From positions 2,852,001 through 2,916,000 of the forward strand of contig NZ_CP020737.1 of assembly GCF_002097715.1 (NCBI RefSeq): a DNA stretch of 64,000 bases, given 5' to 3'. Source of the DNA: Burkholderia ubonensis subsp. mesacidophila (GTDB lineage Bacteria > Pseudomonadota > Gammaproteobacteria > Burkholderiales > Burkholderiaceae). Below the pieces are notes generated by a model. That model ran no database searches. It was not told the origin of the DNA and worked only from the letters and a program-made list of their open reading frames with translations. Below, one piece after another: positions 45,668-54,286 of the stretch; the first letter of the stretch is position 1, and each line of letters opens with the position of its first letter. The translations under genes and the position numbers were made by a program.

Positions 45668-46581
45668 CGAAAGATGCGCGCCGCTGCCTGCCGGCGCTCG
45701 CTGCGCTGGTCGCGCTCGGCGCCGCCCCGCTCGCGCACGCGAACGTCAGCGCGCGCGACGACGCCGGCAACACGGTCGCGCTCCCCGTCCCCGCGCAGCG
45801 CGTGGTCAGCCTCGCGCCGCACGCGACCGAGCTGATCTACGCGGCAGGCGGCGGTGCGAAGCTCGTCGGCACGGTCACGTACAGCGACTACCCGAGCGCC
45901 GCGAAATCGGTGCCGCGCGTCGGCGACAACAAGTCGCTCGATCTCGAACGCATCGCCGCGCTGAAGCCCGACCTGATCGTCGTCTGGCGTCACGGCAACG
46001 CCGAACGGCAGACGGATGCGCTGCGCGCGTTGCACATCCCGCTGTTCTACAGCGAACCGAAACGTCTCGACGACATCGCGACGTCGCTGCGCCAGCTCGG
46101 CGCGCTGCTCGGCACGCAGCCCGCGGCCGACGCCGCGGCGGCATCGTTCACGCGCGACGTCGATGCGCTGCGCACGCGCTATGCGGCGCGCCCGCCCGTC
46201 ACGGTGTTCTTCCAGGTGTGGGACCGGCCGCTGATGACGCTCAACGGCGCGCATCTGATCAGCGACGTGATCGCGCTATGCGGCGGCCGCAACGTGTTCG
46301 CATCGCTCAGGCCGCTCGTGCCGACGGTGACCGACGAGGCCGTGCTCGCGGCCAATCCCGAAGCGATCGTGACGACGAGCGCCGGTGCGACGCCGTCGAA
46401 CGACGCGTTGCCGAGCCTCGCGCGCTGGCGCGCGTGGCCGGCGCTGACGGCCGTCGCGCACGGCAACCTGTTCGCGATCGACGGCGACCTGCTGACCCGC
46501 GCATCGCCGCGCCTTGCGCAGGGCGCGGCCGCGCTGTGCGAGGACCTCGACGCGGCGCGCACGCGACGGCCCGCACGCTGA
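45664..46581 (+). CDS. btuF: Periplasmic cobalamin-binding protein (BtuF-type)
   Basis: 305 residues. Signal peptide about 1-26 (LGAAPLAHANV), then a Fe3+/B12 class III binding fold: RVVSLAPHATELIYAAGGGAKLVGTVTYSDYPSAAKSVPRVGD, DLERIAALKPDLIVVW, FFQVWDRPLMTLNGAHLISDVIALCGGRNVF. It would deliver cobamides to the BtuCD transporter encoded at 49036-50858 on the other strand. Last gene of the cobU operon, sharing ATGA with cobD. It converges with cobC across 14 bases. Confidence 0.92.
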   Translation: MTKDARRCLPALAALVALGAAPLAHANVSARDDAGNTVALPVPAQRVVSLAPHATELIYAAGGGAKLVGTVTYSDYPSAAKSVPRVGDNKSLDLERIAALKPDLIVVWRHGNAERQTDALRALHIPLFYSEPKRLDDIATSLRQLGALLGTQPAADAAAASFTRDVDALRTRYAARPPVTVFFQVWDRPLMTLNGAHLISDVIALCGGRNVFASLRPLVPTVTDEAVLAANPEAIVTTSAGATPSNDALPSLARWRAWPALTAVAHGNLFAIDGDLLTRASPRLAQGAAALCEDLDAARTRRPAR

Positions 46582-46595
46582 CGGACACGTGACGC

Positions 46596-47180
46596 TCACG
46601 CATCCCAGTGCACGATCTCCCACGCGCTGGCGGCATCGCGCATGCGCAGCCACACGATGCCGCCGAACGGCACCGGCCGCGACAACAGCGTGTCGAGCGG
46701 CACGCGCAGCACCTGCGCCGCAAACGCGCGGATCACGCCCGAATGCGTGACCGCCCATTGCGGCGCGCCGGCGTGCACGGTCGCGTCGACGCCCTGCGCG
46801 ACCCGCGCGGCGAAGCGCGCGACGCTCTCGCCGCCATGCGCACAGGCATGCATCAGATCGGCGGCCCACGCATCGAGCGCCGCGCGGTCGATGTCGTCCC
46901 AGCGCCGCATCTCCCACGCGCCGAAGTCCATCTCCTGCCAGCACCCGTCGTACTGCAACGGCACGCCGAGCGCCTGCGCGAGCCGTTCGCCGACCGACGC
47001 GCAACGCGTAAGCGGGCTCGACCAGATGCGCTGCGGCAATGGCGCGCGCAATGCGTCGAGCCGCTCGCGCACCGCTTGTGCGCCAGCCTGCGCCGACGCC
47101 GCGAGCGGCACGTCGCTGCGTCCGTAGCACACGCCTGGATCGACCGCGACCGCCGGATGACGAATCAGGACGACATCCAT
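46596..47180 (-). CDS. cobC: Histidine phosphatase, probable alpha-ribazole phosphatase
   Basis: 194 residues. Phosphoglycerate-mutase-like fold: the catalytic His is in MDVVLIRHPAVAVDPGVCYGRSDVPL (RHP instead of the common RHG), followed by WSSPLTRCASVGERLA, GCWQEMDFGAWEMRRWDDI and the second His in QWAVTHSGVIRAFA. It should dephosphorylate alpha-ribazole phosphate or the cobalamin phosphate, the last step of loop assembly. Overlaps the cobS end by 16 bases. Assignment rests on fold plus location inside the cob cluster. Confidence 0.9.
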   Translation of the reverse strand: MDVVLIRHPAVAVDPGVCYGRSDVPLAASAQAGAQAVRERLDALRAPLPQRIWSSPLTRCASVGERLAQALGVPLQYDGCWQEMDFGAWEMRRWDDIDRAALDAWAADLMHACAHGGESVARFAARVAQGVDATVHAGAPQWAVTHSGVIRAFAAQVLRVPLDTLLSRPVPFGGIVWLRMRDAASAWEIVHWDA

Positions 47181-47917
47181 CCGAGCGCCACGAGATAGAT
47201 CGTCAATTCGCTCAGTTGCTGCGCGAAGCCCAGGCAATCGCCGGTATAGCCGCCGATCCGCCGGACCAGATAGCGCGCGAGCCACGCGCGCAGCAGCACG
47301 AGCGCGCCGAGCGCGGCGACGCCGATGCGCCAGTCCGGCCAGAACAGCCACGGCAGCCCGAACGCCGCCGCAACCAGCGCGGCGCGCGGCCCCATCCGCT
47401 GCGCGACCGGCTTGGCCTTGCCTTCCGCCCGCACGTAGTCGAGCGACATCAGCAGGCTCACCGCCGCCGCACGGCTCGCCGCGTGCGCGGCGATCATCGT
47501 CCATGCGGCGCGCAGCGGCGGCAGCGCGGCGAGCGCCTGCCACTTCAGGCCGAGCGCGATCACGAGCGCAGCGGCGCCGAACGTGCCGATCCGCGAGTCG
47601 TGCATGATCCGCAGCACGTCGTCGCGCGTGTAGCCGCCGCCGAACGCGTCGCAGCTGTCGGCGAGCCCGTCCTCATGGAACGCGCCGGTCGCGAGCAGCG
47701 TCGCGGCGATCGACAGGCCGACCGCGATCGACGCCGGGAACACGCGCAGCGCGGCCAGGTAGACGAGCGCGCCCCATGCGCCGACGCATGCGCCGACCAG
47801 CGGAAAGTAGCGCGCGGCCTGATCGAGATCGCCCGCCGCATAGCCGATCGCGCGCGGCACCGGCACGCGCGTGAAATAGCCGAGCGCGACGAAGAAGTAA
47901 CGCAGCTCGGCGCGCAT
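47165..47917 (-). CDS. cobS: Adenosylcobinamide-GDP ribazoletransferase (cobalamin synthase)
   Basis: 250 residues from ATG 47917 (MRAELRYFFVALGYFTRVPVP, the usual N-terminus); a GTG at 47941 would add 8 residues and overlap cobT by 11 bases. Integral membrane enzyme joining adenosylcobinamide-GDP and alpha-ribazole. Blocks: YFPLVGACVGAWGALVYLAAL, FHEDGLADSCDAFGGGYTRDDVLRIMHDSRIGTFGAAALV with the metal-binding acidic motif, and GGYTGDCLGFAQQLSEL. Operon with cobT upstream and cobC downstream. Confidence 0.95.
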   Translation of the reverse strand: MRAELRYFFVALGYFTRVPVPRAIGYAAGDLDQAARYFPLVGACVGAWGALVYLAALRVFPASIAVGLSIAATLLATGAFHEDGLADSCDAFGGGYTRDDVLRIMHDSRIGTFGAAALVIALGLKWQALAALPPLRAAWTMIAAHAASRAAAVSLLMSLDYVRAEGKAKPVAQRMGPRAALVAAAFGLPWLFWPDWRIGVAALGALVLLRAWLARYLVRRIGGYTGDCLGFAQQLSELTIYLVALGWMSS

Positions 47918-47930
47918 GCCGGTCACACGT

Positions 47931-48983
47931 TCAGGCGTCACGATCGTCGACGCCCGCGGATTCGAAGCTCGCCATCTCGCGCATGAACGCCGCCGCCGCG
48001 CACACGAGCGGCAACGCGAGCGCCGCGCCGGTGCCCTCGCCGAGCCGCAGGTCGAGTGCGAGCAGCGGCTTCGCGCCGAAATGCTCGAGCATCCGGCGAT
48101 GCCCCGCCTCGTGCGACGTGTGCGAGAACACGCAGTAGTCGCGCACGGCCGGCGCGAGCCGCTCGGCGACCAGCAGCGCGGACGTCGCGATGAAGCCGTC
48201 GACGAGGATCGTCATCCGCTCGCTCGCCGCCGCGAGAAACGCGCCCGTCATCATCGCGATCTCGAAACCGCCGAACGTCGCGAGCACGTCGAGCGGCGTG
48301 ATCGCGTGCGAATGCCGCGCGAGCGCGTGCCCGAGCACCGCGCGCTTGTGCGCGAGCCCCTTGTCGTCGAGGCCGGTGCCGCGCCCGACGCAGGCGTCGA
48401 TCGGCACGTCGAGCAGGCGGCTCATCAGGCACGCGGCGGACGACGTGTTCGCGATGCCCATCTCGCCGAAGCCGATCACGTTGGTGCCGAGCGCCGCGTG
48501 ATGACGCACGCGCGCCGCGCCGGCCGCGAGCGCGGCGACGGCCTCGTCGCGCGTCATCGCGGGCTCGTGCGCGAAGTTGCGCGTGCCGCGCGCGATCGGC
48601 AGCGCGATCAGCCGGTCGGACGCGGGCAGCGGCGACGCGACGCCCGCGTCGACGATCTCGAGCGTGCTCTGCACGACGCTCGAGAACGCGTTGATCGCCG
48701 CGCCGCCGGCGAGGAAGTTCGCGACCATCTGCGCGGTCACGGCCTGCGGATACGGGCTCACGCCTTCGGCCGCGATCCCGTGGTCGGCGGCGAACACGAT
48801 CGTCACCGGACGCTGCACGAGCGGACGCTCGGTGCGCTGGATCATGCCGAGCTGCAACGCCAGCGCCTCGAGCTGGCCGAGACTGCCGGGCGGCTTGGTC
48901 TTGTGGTCGATCACATGTTGCAGGCGCGCGCGCAGCGAAGCGTCGAGCGGCGCGATCTCGGGCAGGAAGTCGGTCGGTGTCAT
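47931..48983 (-). CDS. cobT: Nicotinate-nucleotide--dimethylbenzimidazole phosphoribosyltransferase
   Basis: 350 residues, family length. Makes alpha-ribazole phosphate from dimethylbenzimidazole and nicotinate mononucleotide. DHKTKPPGSLGQLEALALQLG, FAADHGIAAEGVSPYPQAVTAQMVANFLAGGAAINAF, GEMGIANTSSAACL, TPLDVLATFGGFEIAMMTGA and the C-terminal catalytic Glu in RLGEGTGAALALP are visible. Between btuD and cobS on the minus strand, 52 bases after btuD. Confidence 0.97.
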   Translation of the reverse strand: MTPTDFLPEIAPLDASLRARLQHVIDHKTKPPGSLGQLEALALQLGMIQRTERPLVQRPVTIVFAADHGIAAEGVSPYPQAVTAQMVANFLAGGAAINAFSSVVQSTLEIVDAGVASPLPASDRLIALPIARGTRNFAHEPAMTRDEAVAALAAGAARVRHHAALGTNVIGFGEMGIANTSSAACLMSRLLDVPIDACVGRGTGLDDKGLAHKRAVLGHALARHSHAITPLDVLATFGGFEIAMMTGAFLAAASERMTILVDGFIATSALLVAERLAPAVRDYCVFSHTSHEAGHRRMLEHFGAKPLLALDLRLGEGTGAALALPLVCAAAAFMREMASFESAGVDDRDA

Positions 48984-49035
48984 CGGGAGTTCACCTCATG
49001 GGCGCGGCAACCGCCGCGCGTCGAAAGTATGGCAT

Positions 49036-49848
49036 TCATCGCCGCTCCGGCCATGCGGGCAGCAGCGCATCGCGGCCGTCCTGGCGGATCAGCACCAGCG
49101 GATAGCCGAACGCGTCGCTCGCGCGCTCGGGCGTCAGCACATCGTGCACGGGCCCCGCCCATGCGCTGCCGCGTCCGTCGAGCAGCAGCGCATGCGTCGC
49201 GAAGCGCCGCGCGAGATTCAGATCGTGGCACGAAAACAGCACGGTGCGCTGGCCGGCGTCGAGCCACGCGGCCAGTGCGGTCAGGCAATCGGTCTGGTGA
49301 TGCAGGTCGAGATGCGCGAGCGGCTCGTCGAGCAGCAGCAGCGGCGCGCCCTGGCACAGCGTCGCGGCCAGCGCGACGCGCTGCCGTTCGCCGCCGGACA
49401 GCGACAGCACGTCGCGCCCGGCGAACGCCGCCAGGCCGAAGGTTTCCAGCGCGTCGCGCGCGGCCGCGCGATCGCCGTCGCGCTCCCAGCCCCAGCCACC
49501 CAGATATGGGAAGCGGCTCAGCAGCACCGTATCGAACACGGTCGCGCTGAACGCGTCGTGCAGTTGCTGCGGCATCAGCGCGCGCCGCTGCGCGAGCTGT
49601 GCCGACGGCCACGCGGCGAGCGGCCGGCCGTCGGCTTCGACGTGGCCGCCCGACGGCGCGGCAAGCCCCGCGAGCGCCGCGAGCAGCGTCGTCTTGCCTG
49701 CGCCGTTCGGCCCCGCGACGCACCAGATCTCGCCAGGCCGGAACGTGTGCGTGAAACCGCTCAGCAGCGTGCGCGCGCCGGCTCGCAGCGTCAGGTCGAC
49801 GGCCGCATACGCGGCGCCGCCGAAACGATCGAATTCGATCGCGCTCAT
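49036..49848 (-). CDS. btuD: Cobalamin ABC transporter ATP-binding protein (BtuD-type)
   Basis: 270 residues. Walker A VAGPNGAGKTTLLAALAGL, Q-loop region ALMPQQLHDAF, signature LSLSGGERQRVALAATL, Walker B LLLLDEPLAHLDLHHQ and switch His in LFSCHDLNLARRF. Pairs with the permease whose gene overlaps it by 4 bases (ATGA). B12 specificity follows from the btuB-btuC-btuD order behind a cobalamin riboswitch; on sequence alone it could equally be FecE/siderophore-like. Confidence 0.93.
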   Translation of the reverse strand: MSAIEFDRFGGAAYAAVDLTLRAGARTLLSGFTHTFRPGEIWCVAGPNGAGKTTLLAALAGLAAPSGGHVEADGRPLAAWPSAQLAQRRALMPQQLHDAFSATVFDTVLLSRFPYLGGWGWERDGDRAAARDALETFGLAAFAGRDVLSLSGGERQRVALAATLCQGAPLLLLDEPLAHLDLHHQTDCLTALAAWLDAGQRTVLFSCHDLNLARRFATHALLLDGRGSAWAGPVHDVLTPERASDAFGYPLVLIRQDGRDALLPAWPERR

Positions 49849-50858
49849 CGCATCGGTCTCCTCAGCAACATCCACAGGAACACCGGCACGCCGATCAGCG
49901 CGGTCATCACGCCGACCGGCAGTTGCGCGGGCGCGATCACGGTGCGCGCGAGCAGGTCGGCCGCCATCACGCCGCCGCCGCCCGCGAGCATCGCGGCGGG
50001 CAGCAGCATGCGCTGGTCGTTGCCGAACGCGAGGCGCAGCGCGTGCGGGACGACGAGCCCGACGAAGCCGATCGTGCCGGCGGTCGTCACCGCGGCCGCG
50101 GCGGCCAGCGACGCGACGAGATAGATTCGCATGCGCAGCCGCGCGACCGGCACGCCGAGCGCGAGCGCGGTCGCGTCGCCGCGCAGCAGCACGTTCAGTT
50201 GCGGCGCGGCCGGCAGCGCGACGCCCGTGGCGAGCGCGAGCGCGGCCCACGCGAACCACGGCGTCGCGACGCCGTTCAGGTCGCCCGTCAGCCAGAAGAT
50301 GATGCCGCGCAGCCTCGCATCGGGCGCGAGCGACAGCAGCAGCGTGACGAGCGCACCCCACCCGGCAGCGATCACGACGCCGGTGAGCAGCAGCCGCGGC
50401 GACGCGTCGCGCAGCTCGCCGCGCCACAGCTCGCGGCGCGCAAGGCCGAGCACGAGCCCCACCGACACGAGCGCGCCGGCGAACGCCGACGCGTCGACGA
50501 GCCACCATGCGCCGCCCGCGATCATCGCGACCAGCGCGAAGCCAGCCGCGCCGCCCGACACGCCGAGCACGTACGGCTCGGCGAGCGGATTGCGCAGCAG
50601 CACCTGCAGCAGCGCACCCGCAAGCGCGAGCAGCGCGCCGCACGCAAAGCCCGCGAGCGCGCGCGGCAGGCGCAGCGTACGGACGATGTCGGCGAACAGC
50701 GCCGCGCCGCCCGACGCGTCGCCGCCGTGCGGCACGAGCGACGCGAGCGCCTGCAGCGGCGAGATCGGCACGCTGCCGATCGTCAGCGACGCGACGAACA
50801 GCGCGGCGACCGCGGCCGCGAGCGCGGCCCAGATCGCGGCGGCGCGCGCCGGGCTCAT
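49845..50858 (-). CDS. btuC: Cobalamin ABC transporter permease (BtuC/FecCD family)
   Basis: 337 residues with about ten membrane helices. FecCD-family blocks: [113 protein letters not shown]-like region with the coupling motif, and [19 protein letters not shown]. Start ATG 50858; 42 bases from the btuB stop. Imports B12 from the periplasm with BtuF and BtuD. Confidence 0.93.
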   Translation of the reverse strand: [337 protein letters not shown]

Positions 50859-50900
50859 GCGGCGGCCCGTCCCGCGCGCGCGGCTGCGCCGCCCGGCCGC

Positions 50901-52808
50901 TTACTGCTGCTGCCAGCCGAGCGTGACATAGGCGCCGCGACGCGGCGTGTTGTAGGCGTAGGCAAGCTCGTAGTCCTTGTCGAAGAGGTTGTCGATGCGC
51001 GCGCTGACGTACCACGCCTTCGTGATGTTGTAGCGCGCGGACAGGTTGACGAGCCCGTAGCCGCCGAGCCGCCCGCCGTACCGATCGTTGCGCGCGCCGC
51101 TGACGAACCACTCGCCGCCGACACGCACTGGACCGAACGCGCGGCTCACCGCAGCCGACGCGAAACGCCGCGCGCGACGGTCCAGGTCCTGATTCTGCGA
51201 TTCGTTGACCGGGTTCTGCAAGGTGCCAGCCACCCGCACGTCGGTCGCGCCCACGCGCCCTTGCCACGATGCTTCGAGCCCCTGCACCTTTGCACGGCCG
51301 ACGTTCTGGGCGACGGGCAAGGCGCTGCCCGCGACGACCGCATAGTCGATGAGGTTCGAGTAACGAGTCTGAAATGCAGTCAAGCGCATGACGCCCACCG
51401 CGTCGGACGCATACTGCAACGCGGCCTCAACCGAATGACTTCGTTCGGGCTGGATCGACGGATTACCGAAAATTGGGTAGTAGAGGTCGTTAAAGGTCGG
51501 TGCGCGAAACGCGCTCGAATAGCTCGCCGTGACTTTCCACCGGTCGGTGAGATCGAGACCGTAACCGAGATAGTACGAGTTCGCGCCGCCGAAATCAGAA
51601 TACTGGTCGCGCCGCGCGTTCGCCTGGAACTGCTGGCGGCCGACGCGCCCCGTGTAGCCGAGCCAACCGGAATTCACGTGACGCTGCGGCGCCGAATAGA
51701 CGTTCGACATGAACTGCTGGTCGAGCCGCTCGTAGCCGGCCTGGATCACGTGGTCCGGCGCGATCCGGAAATCGTTCTGCCACGTGTACTGACGGCTGTC
51801 GGTATTGAAGTGGTCGGTGTAAGCACCGTTCAGTTCCGGCTGGCTGCGATCGTTGCCGATCGCGACGCTCACGTGCGTCGTCCACCAGTCGAACAGCTTG
51901 CCGTTCGCGAATGCGCGCGCCTGCTGCACGCGCGAATACAGGTTGTTCAGGTCGGTCGGCGCACCGGACGCGTTGTCGTAGCTGTTGTTGCCGTTCGACT
52001 GGAAATAGCTGACGCCCGCGTCCCAGCGGGCATCGAAGCGGTGCCGCAGCGACGCGGTGACGCTCTCGTTCAGATAGCCGTTCGCGTTCGGGTTCGCATT
52101 CGGCCGCTTCGCCGGATCGAGCGCGGAGAAACCGTTGTCCTTCTCGCGCGCGACCGACACGCTGAAGGTCGTCCTGCCGTCGCCGTCGAGCCGGCCCGAC
52201 ACGCCCGCCTGCTGCGTCTGCGTGCCGTAGCTGCCGAGGCCGACCGCGAAATTGAACCGCGGCGGATGATTGCCGCCGTGCTTCGTGAACACCTGCACGA
52301 CGCCGCCGATCGCGCCGGAGCCGTACAGCGACGACACGTTGCCGTTCACGACCTCGACGCGCTCGATCTGGTCGAGCGGCAACTGGCTCAGTTGCGCGGC
52401 GCCGAGGCTCGCGGAATCGACCCGCACGCCGTCGATCAGCACGAGCGACTGCGTCGATTGCGCGCCACGCAGGAACAGTGTCGCGGTCGCGCCCGGGCCG
52501 CCGTTGCGCACGATCTGCGCGCCCGGCGCGAGCGCGAGCAGCGTCGGCAAATCGGCGCCGGGATGCGCGGCGATGTCCTGCGCATCGAACACGGTGGTTT
52601 GCGGGACCGCGTCGGCGAGCGCCTGCGGCGCGCGCTGCGCGGTGACGACGACCGGCGCGAGCGGCGCGGCGTCGTCGACGGTATGGCCGGCGGATGCGGC
52701 CGTGGGTGCAGCGGGGGCCTTGCCGTCGGCAGCGGCCGTCTGCGCGGCGGCGGCGAGCGGCAGCCCGCAAAGCGCGCCGAGCGCCGTGCGAGCGATTGGG
52801 GTCAGCAT
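50901..52808 (-). CDS. btuB: TonB-dependent vitamin B12 receptor
   Basis: 635 residues. Signal peptide about 1-22, an Ala-rich stretch, TonB-box-like APVVVTAQRAPQAL, plug domain (LPTLLALAPGAQIVRNGGPGATATLFLRGAQSTQSLVLIDGVRVDS, IERVEVVNGNVSSLYGSGAIGGVVQVFTK) and a 22-strand barrel ending RRGAYVTLGWQQQ. Transports cobamides across the outer membrane. First gene of btuB-btuC-btuD-cobT-cobS-cobC, preceded by the cobalamin riboswitch, which should shut it off when B12 is plentiful. Confidence 0.95.
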   Translation of the reverse strand: MLTPIARTALGALCGLPLAAAAQTAAADGKAPAAPTAASAGHTVDDAAPLAPVVVTAQRAPQALADAVPQTTVFDAQDIAAHPGADLPTLLALAPGAQIVRNGGPGATATLFLRGAQSTQSLVLIDGVRVDSASLGAAQLSQLPLDQIERVEVVNGNVSSLYGSGAIGGVVQVFTKHGGNHPPRFNFAVGLGSYGTQTQQAGVSGRLDGDGRTTFSVSVAREKDNGFSALDPAKRPNANPNANGYLNESVTASLRHRFDARWDAGVSYFQSNGNNSYDNASGAPTDLNNLYSRVQQARAFANGKLFDWWTTHVSVAIGNDRSQPELNGAYTDHFNTDSRQYTWQNDFRIAPDHVIQAGYERLDQQFMSNVYSAPQRHVNSGWLGYTGRVGRQQFQANARRDQYSDFGGANSYYLGYGLDLTDRWKVTASYSSAFRAPTFNDLYYPIFGNPSIQPERSHSVEAALQYASDAVGVMRLTAFQTRYSNLIDYAVVAGSALPVAQNVGRAKVQGLEASWQGRVGATDVRVAGTLQNPVNESQNQDLDRRARRFASAAVSRAFGPVRVGGEWFVSGARNDRYGGRLGGYGLVNLSARYNITKAWYVSARIDNLFDKDYELAYAYNTPRRGAYVTLGWQQQ

Positions 52809-53281
52809 CGAAGAAAGTCCTGTGAACCGCAGCGCGCCCCGCTTCCCCGCAGGCCGCGCGTCACGAAGCCCGCGCACGGGCTCCCCGCCTCGGCCGGTAT
52901 CCGGGCTGGCGGCGTTCCGGCTCGCCTTCCCGCGCGACATGCGCAGTGGCCTGCGCCCGCGTGCGAACCGCACACGCCGAGCGCATCCGAGCCGGCCTGC
53001 ATCGTTCGATGCGGCCGCTTACCGTTGCGGGGGCAGCGCAGGTTGGCGGCTCCTGGCGGAGCCCGCGCCCTGCTTCCCGTTTAACCGCGCGTTGCACGCG
53101 CGAGCACCGAGGCGGCGCGTAGTTTAGGAGCGGGCCGCAAGAGCGTCAAGAAAGCGGTCCGCGCGGCGCGCGACCCGCGCATTCGCGGCATGAAGCGGGG
53201 GTGTTACGACTGGAAACGTTACATATGTCGGAATGTGCGTTATTCCGCGCTAAAATGCTGGGTCTTTAGAGGACGCAGCAG
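52809..53281. other. Gene-free region holding the B12 riboswitch and the zapB-side promoter
   Basis: 473 bases between btuB (minus) and the ZapB-like gene (plus). The minus strand carries the cobalamin riboswitch (52889-53110) and a short spacer to btuB. The part from 53111 to 53281 should hold both promoters; it becomes AT-richer near 53215-53265, just before the ZapB-like gene. Confidence 0.8.
52889..53110 (-). promoter_or_regulatory. Cobalamin (AdoCbl) riboswitch
   Basis: Read on the minus strand: GGTGCTCG near 53108, GGTTAAACGGGAA, the core GCCCCCGCAACGGTAAGC (around 53034-53017), GCCACTGCGCAT, GGGAAGGCGAGCCG and the B12 box AGCCCGGATACCGGCC (52907-52892). These elements occur in the order and spacing of the cobalamin riboswitch. 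It ends about 80 bases before the btuB ATG. Control of btuB and the genes behind it by B12 level is expected. Confidence 0.95.
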
Positions 53282-53632
53282 ATGCTCAACGAACTCGAAA
53301 CCTTATCTCAAAATATTGGCCGACTGATTGCGCTGAACCAGCGCTATCACTCGGAACGGCTCGCGCTCGAGGAGCAGGTCGCGCAACTGCGCGCGGAAGC
53401 GGACACGGTGCGCGGCGAGCTCACGCAGCTGCGCGAGGAACGCAACGCGCTCGCGGAAGAACGCGATACGCTGTCGGCGAAGATCGACGACGCACAGGTC
53501 AAGCTGAACGCGATTCTCGAGAAGCTGCCGCGCACGAAGAGCGCGGCCGAAGCCGACAACCAGCTGGACCTGCTGGATGCGCAGTCGCGCGCCGATAGCA
53601 ACGACGCGGCCAGCCACGGAGAACATGCATGA
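53282..53632 (+). CDS. ZapB-like coiled-coil protein
   Basis: 116 residues, almost entirely coiled coil (heptads from about 5 to 85: LALEEQVAQLRAEADTVRGE, LREERNALAEERDTLSAKID), ending in a short acidic tail. It overlaps zapA as ATGA, the place where gammaproteobacteria and betaproteobacteria carry a ZapB/TIGR02449-type protein. A role in Z-ring bundling beside ZapA is inferred from position and coiled-coil form. Confidence 0.82.
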   Translation: MLNELETLSQNIGRLIALNQRYHSERLALEEQVAQLRAEADTVRGELTQLREERNALAEERDTLSAKIDDAQVKLNAILEKLPRTKSAAEADNQLDLLDAQSRADSNDAASHGEHA

Positions 53633-53943
53633 GCACCAAGCAGATCGAAGTCTCGATTCTCGGCCAGGCCTACCGGCTCGCCTGTTCGGCCGAGACCGAA
53701 GCGGCGCTGCTCGAGGCGGTCGCGCGCGTCGATGCGGAAATGACGAAGATCCGCTCGAACAGCTCGGTGCGCGGCACCGACCGCATCGCGGTGATGGCGG
53801 CGCTGTCGCTCGCGTCGGAGTTGCTGCGGCTGCAGCAGAGCGTGCGTCACGGTGAAGCATTTCCCGCGGAAGAAATCCGGCGTACAATGCGCCAGATGAA
53901 TGAACAGCTCGGTGCGGTGCTCGCACAGCACGAGACACAGTAA
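53629..53943 (+). CDS. zapA: Cell division protein ZapA
   Basis: 104 residues. ZapA family: STKQIEVSILGQAYRLACSAE, LLEAVARVDAEMTKIRSN, RGTDRIAVMAALSLASELL and a C-terminal coiled coil. It binds FtsZ and promotes filament bundling at midcell. Start ATG shares bases with the stop of the ZapB-like gene. The 6S RNA gene follows within 100 bases, a very widely conserved neighbourhood. Confidence 0.95.
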   Translation: MSTKQIEVSILGQAYRLACSAETEAALLEAVARVDAEMTKIRSNSSVRGTDRIAVMAALSLASELLRLQQSVRHGEAFPAEEIRRTMRQMNEQLGAVLAQHETQ

Positions 53944-54034
53944 CCCGAATCGATGCGTCGATTTCCCTTGATCTCCACGGTCAACAGTGGTCAAATTGGA
54001 CGCATAGATTCACTGTTTCACAGCTTTGTCAGCT

Positions 54035-54215
54035 TCCCTGCCTGGTTCGCCAAGGTCATATATTCCTTGAACCAATGCCATGTGCACGGTTGCGGAAATT
54101 TGTAGCACGGGCGCGCGCGTCACTCTGTCTGATGTACCCGAAGTGCTGCTAACTGCGACCAATTCTGAACCCCAGGTTCAGGATGCCGGCCTAGCGGCTA
54201 AGGCGGGGGCCTATC
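54035..54215 (+). ncRNA. ssrS: 6S RNA
   Basis: Lies directly downstream of zapA, the conserved site of ssrS. Characteristic pieces: TGCCTGGTTCGCC near the 5' end, CCTTGAACC, then TAACTGCGACC and TTCTGAACCCCAGGTTCAGG near the 3' side, with GGCTAAGGCGGGGGCC able to pair back to the 5' end. 6S RNA mimics an open promoter and sequesters sigma70 RNA polymerase in stationary phase. Ends are approximate (perhaps 20 bases either way). Confidence 0.85.
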
Positions 54216-54216
54216 C

Positions 54217-54253
54217 AACGGCATCGGGTACATGACCCGATGCCGTTTCCTTT
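54217..54253 (+). terminator. Intrinsic terminator after 6S RNA
   Basis: Stem aacggcatcggg / cccgatgccgtt with a 7-base loop, then tccttttgc. It separates 6S RNA from the EVE-domain gene. Confidence 0.85.
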
Positions 54254-54286
54254 TGCAGCAGCCTCTTTCTGCGTCGATCACGATCC

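Noticed and set aside
47939..47941. GTG start for cobS
   Set aside because: It would overlap cobT by 11 bases and adds residues before the standard MRxELRYF N-terminus; the ATG at 47917 is preferred, though not proven.
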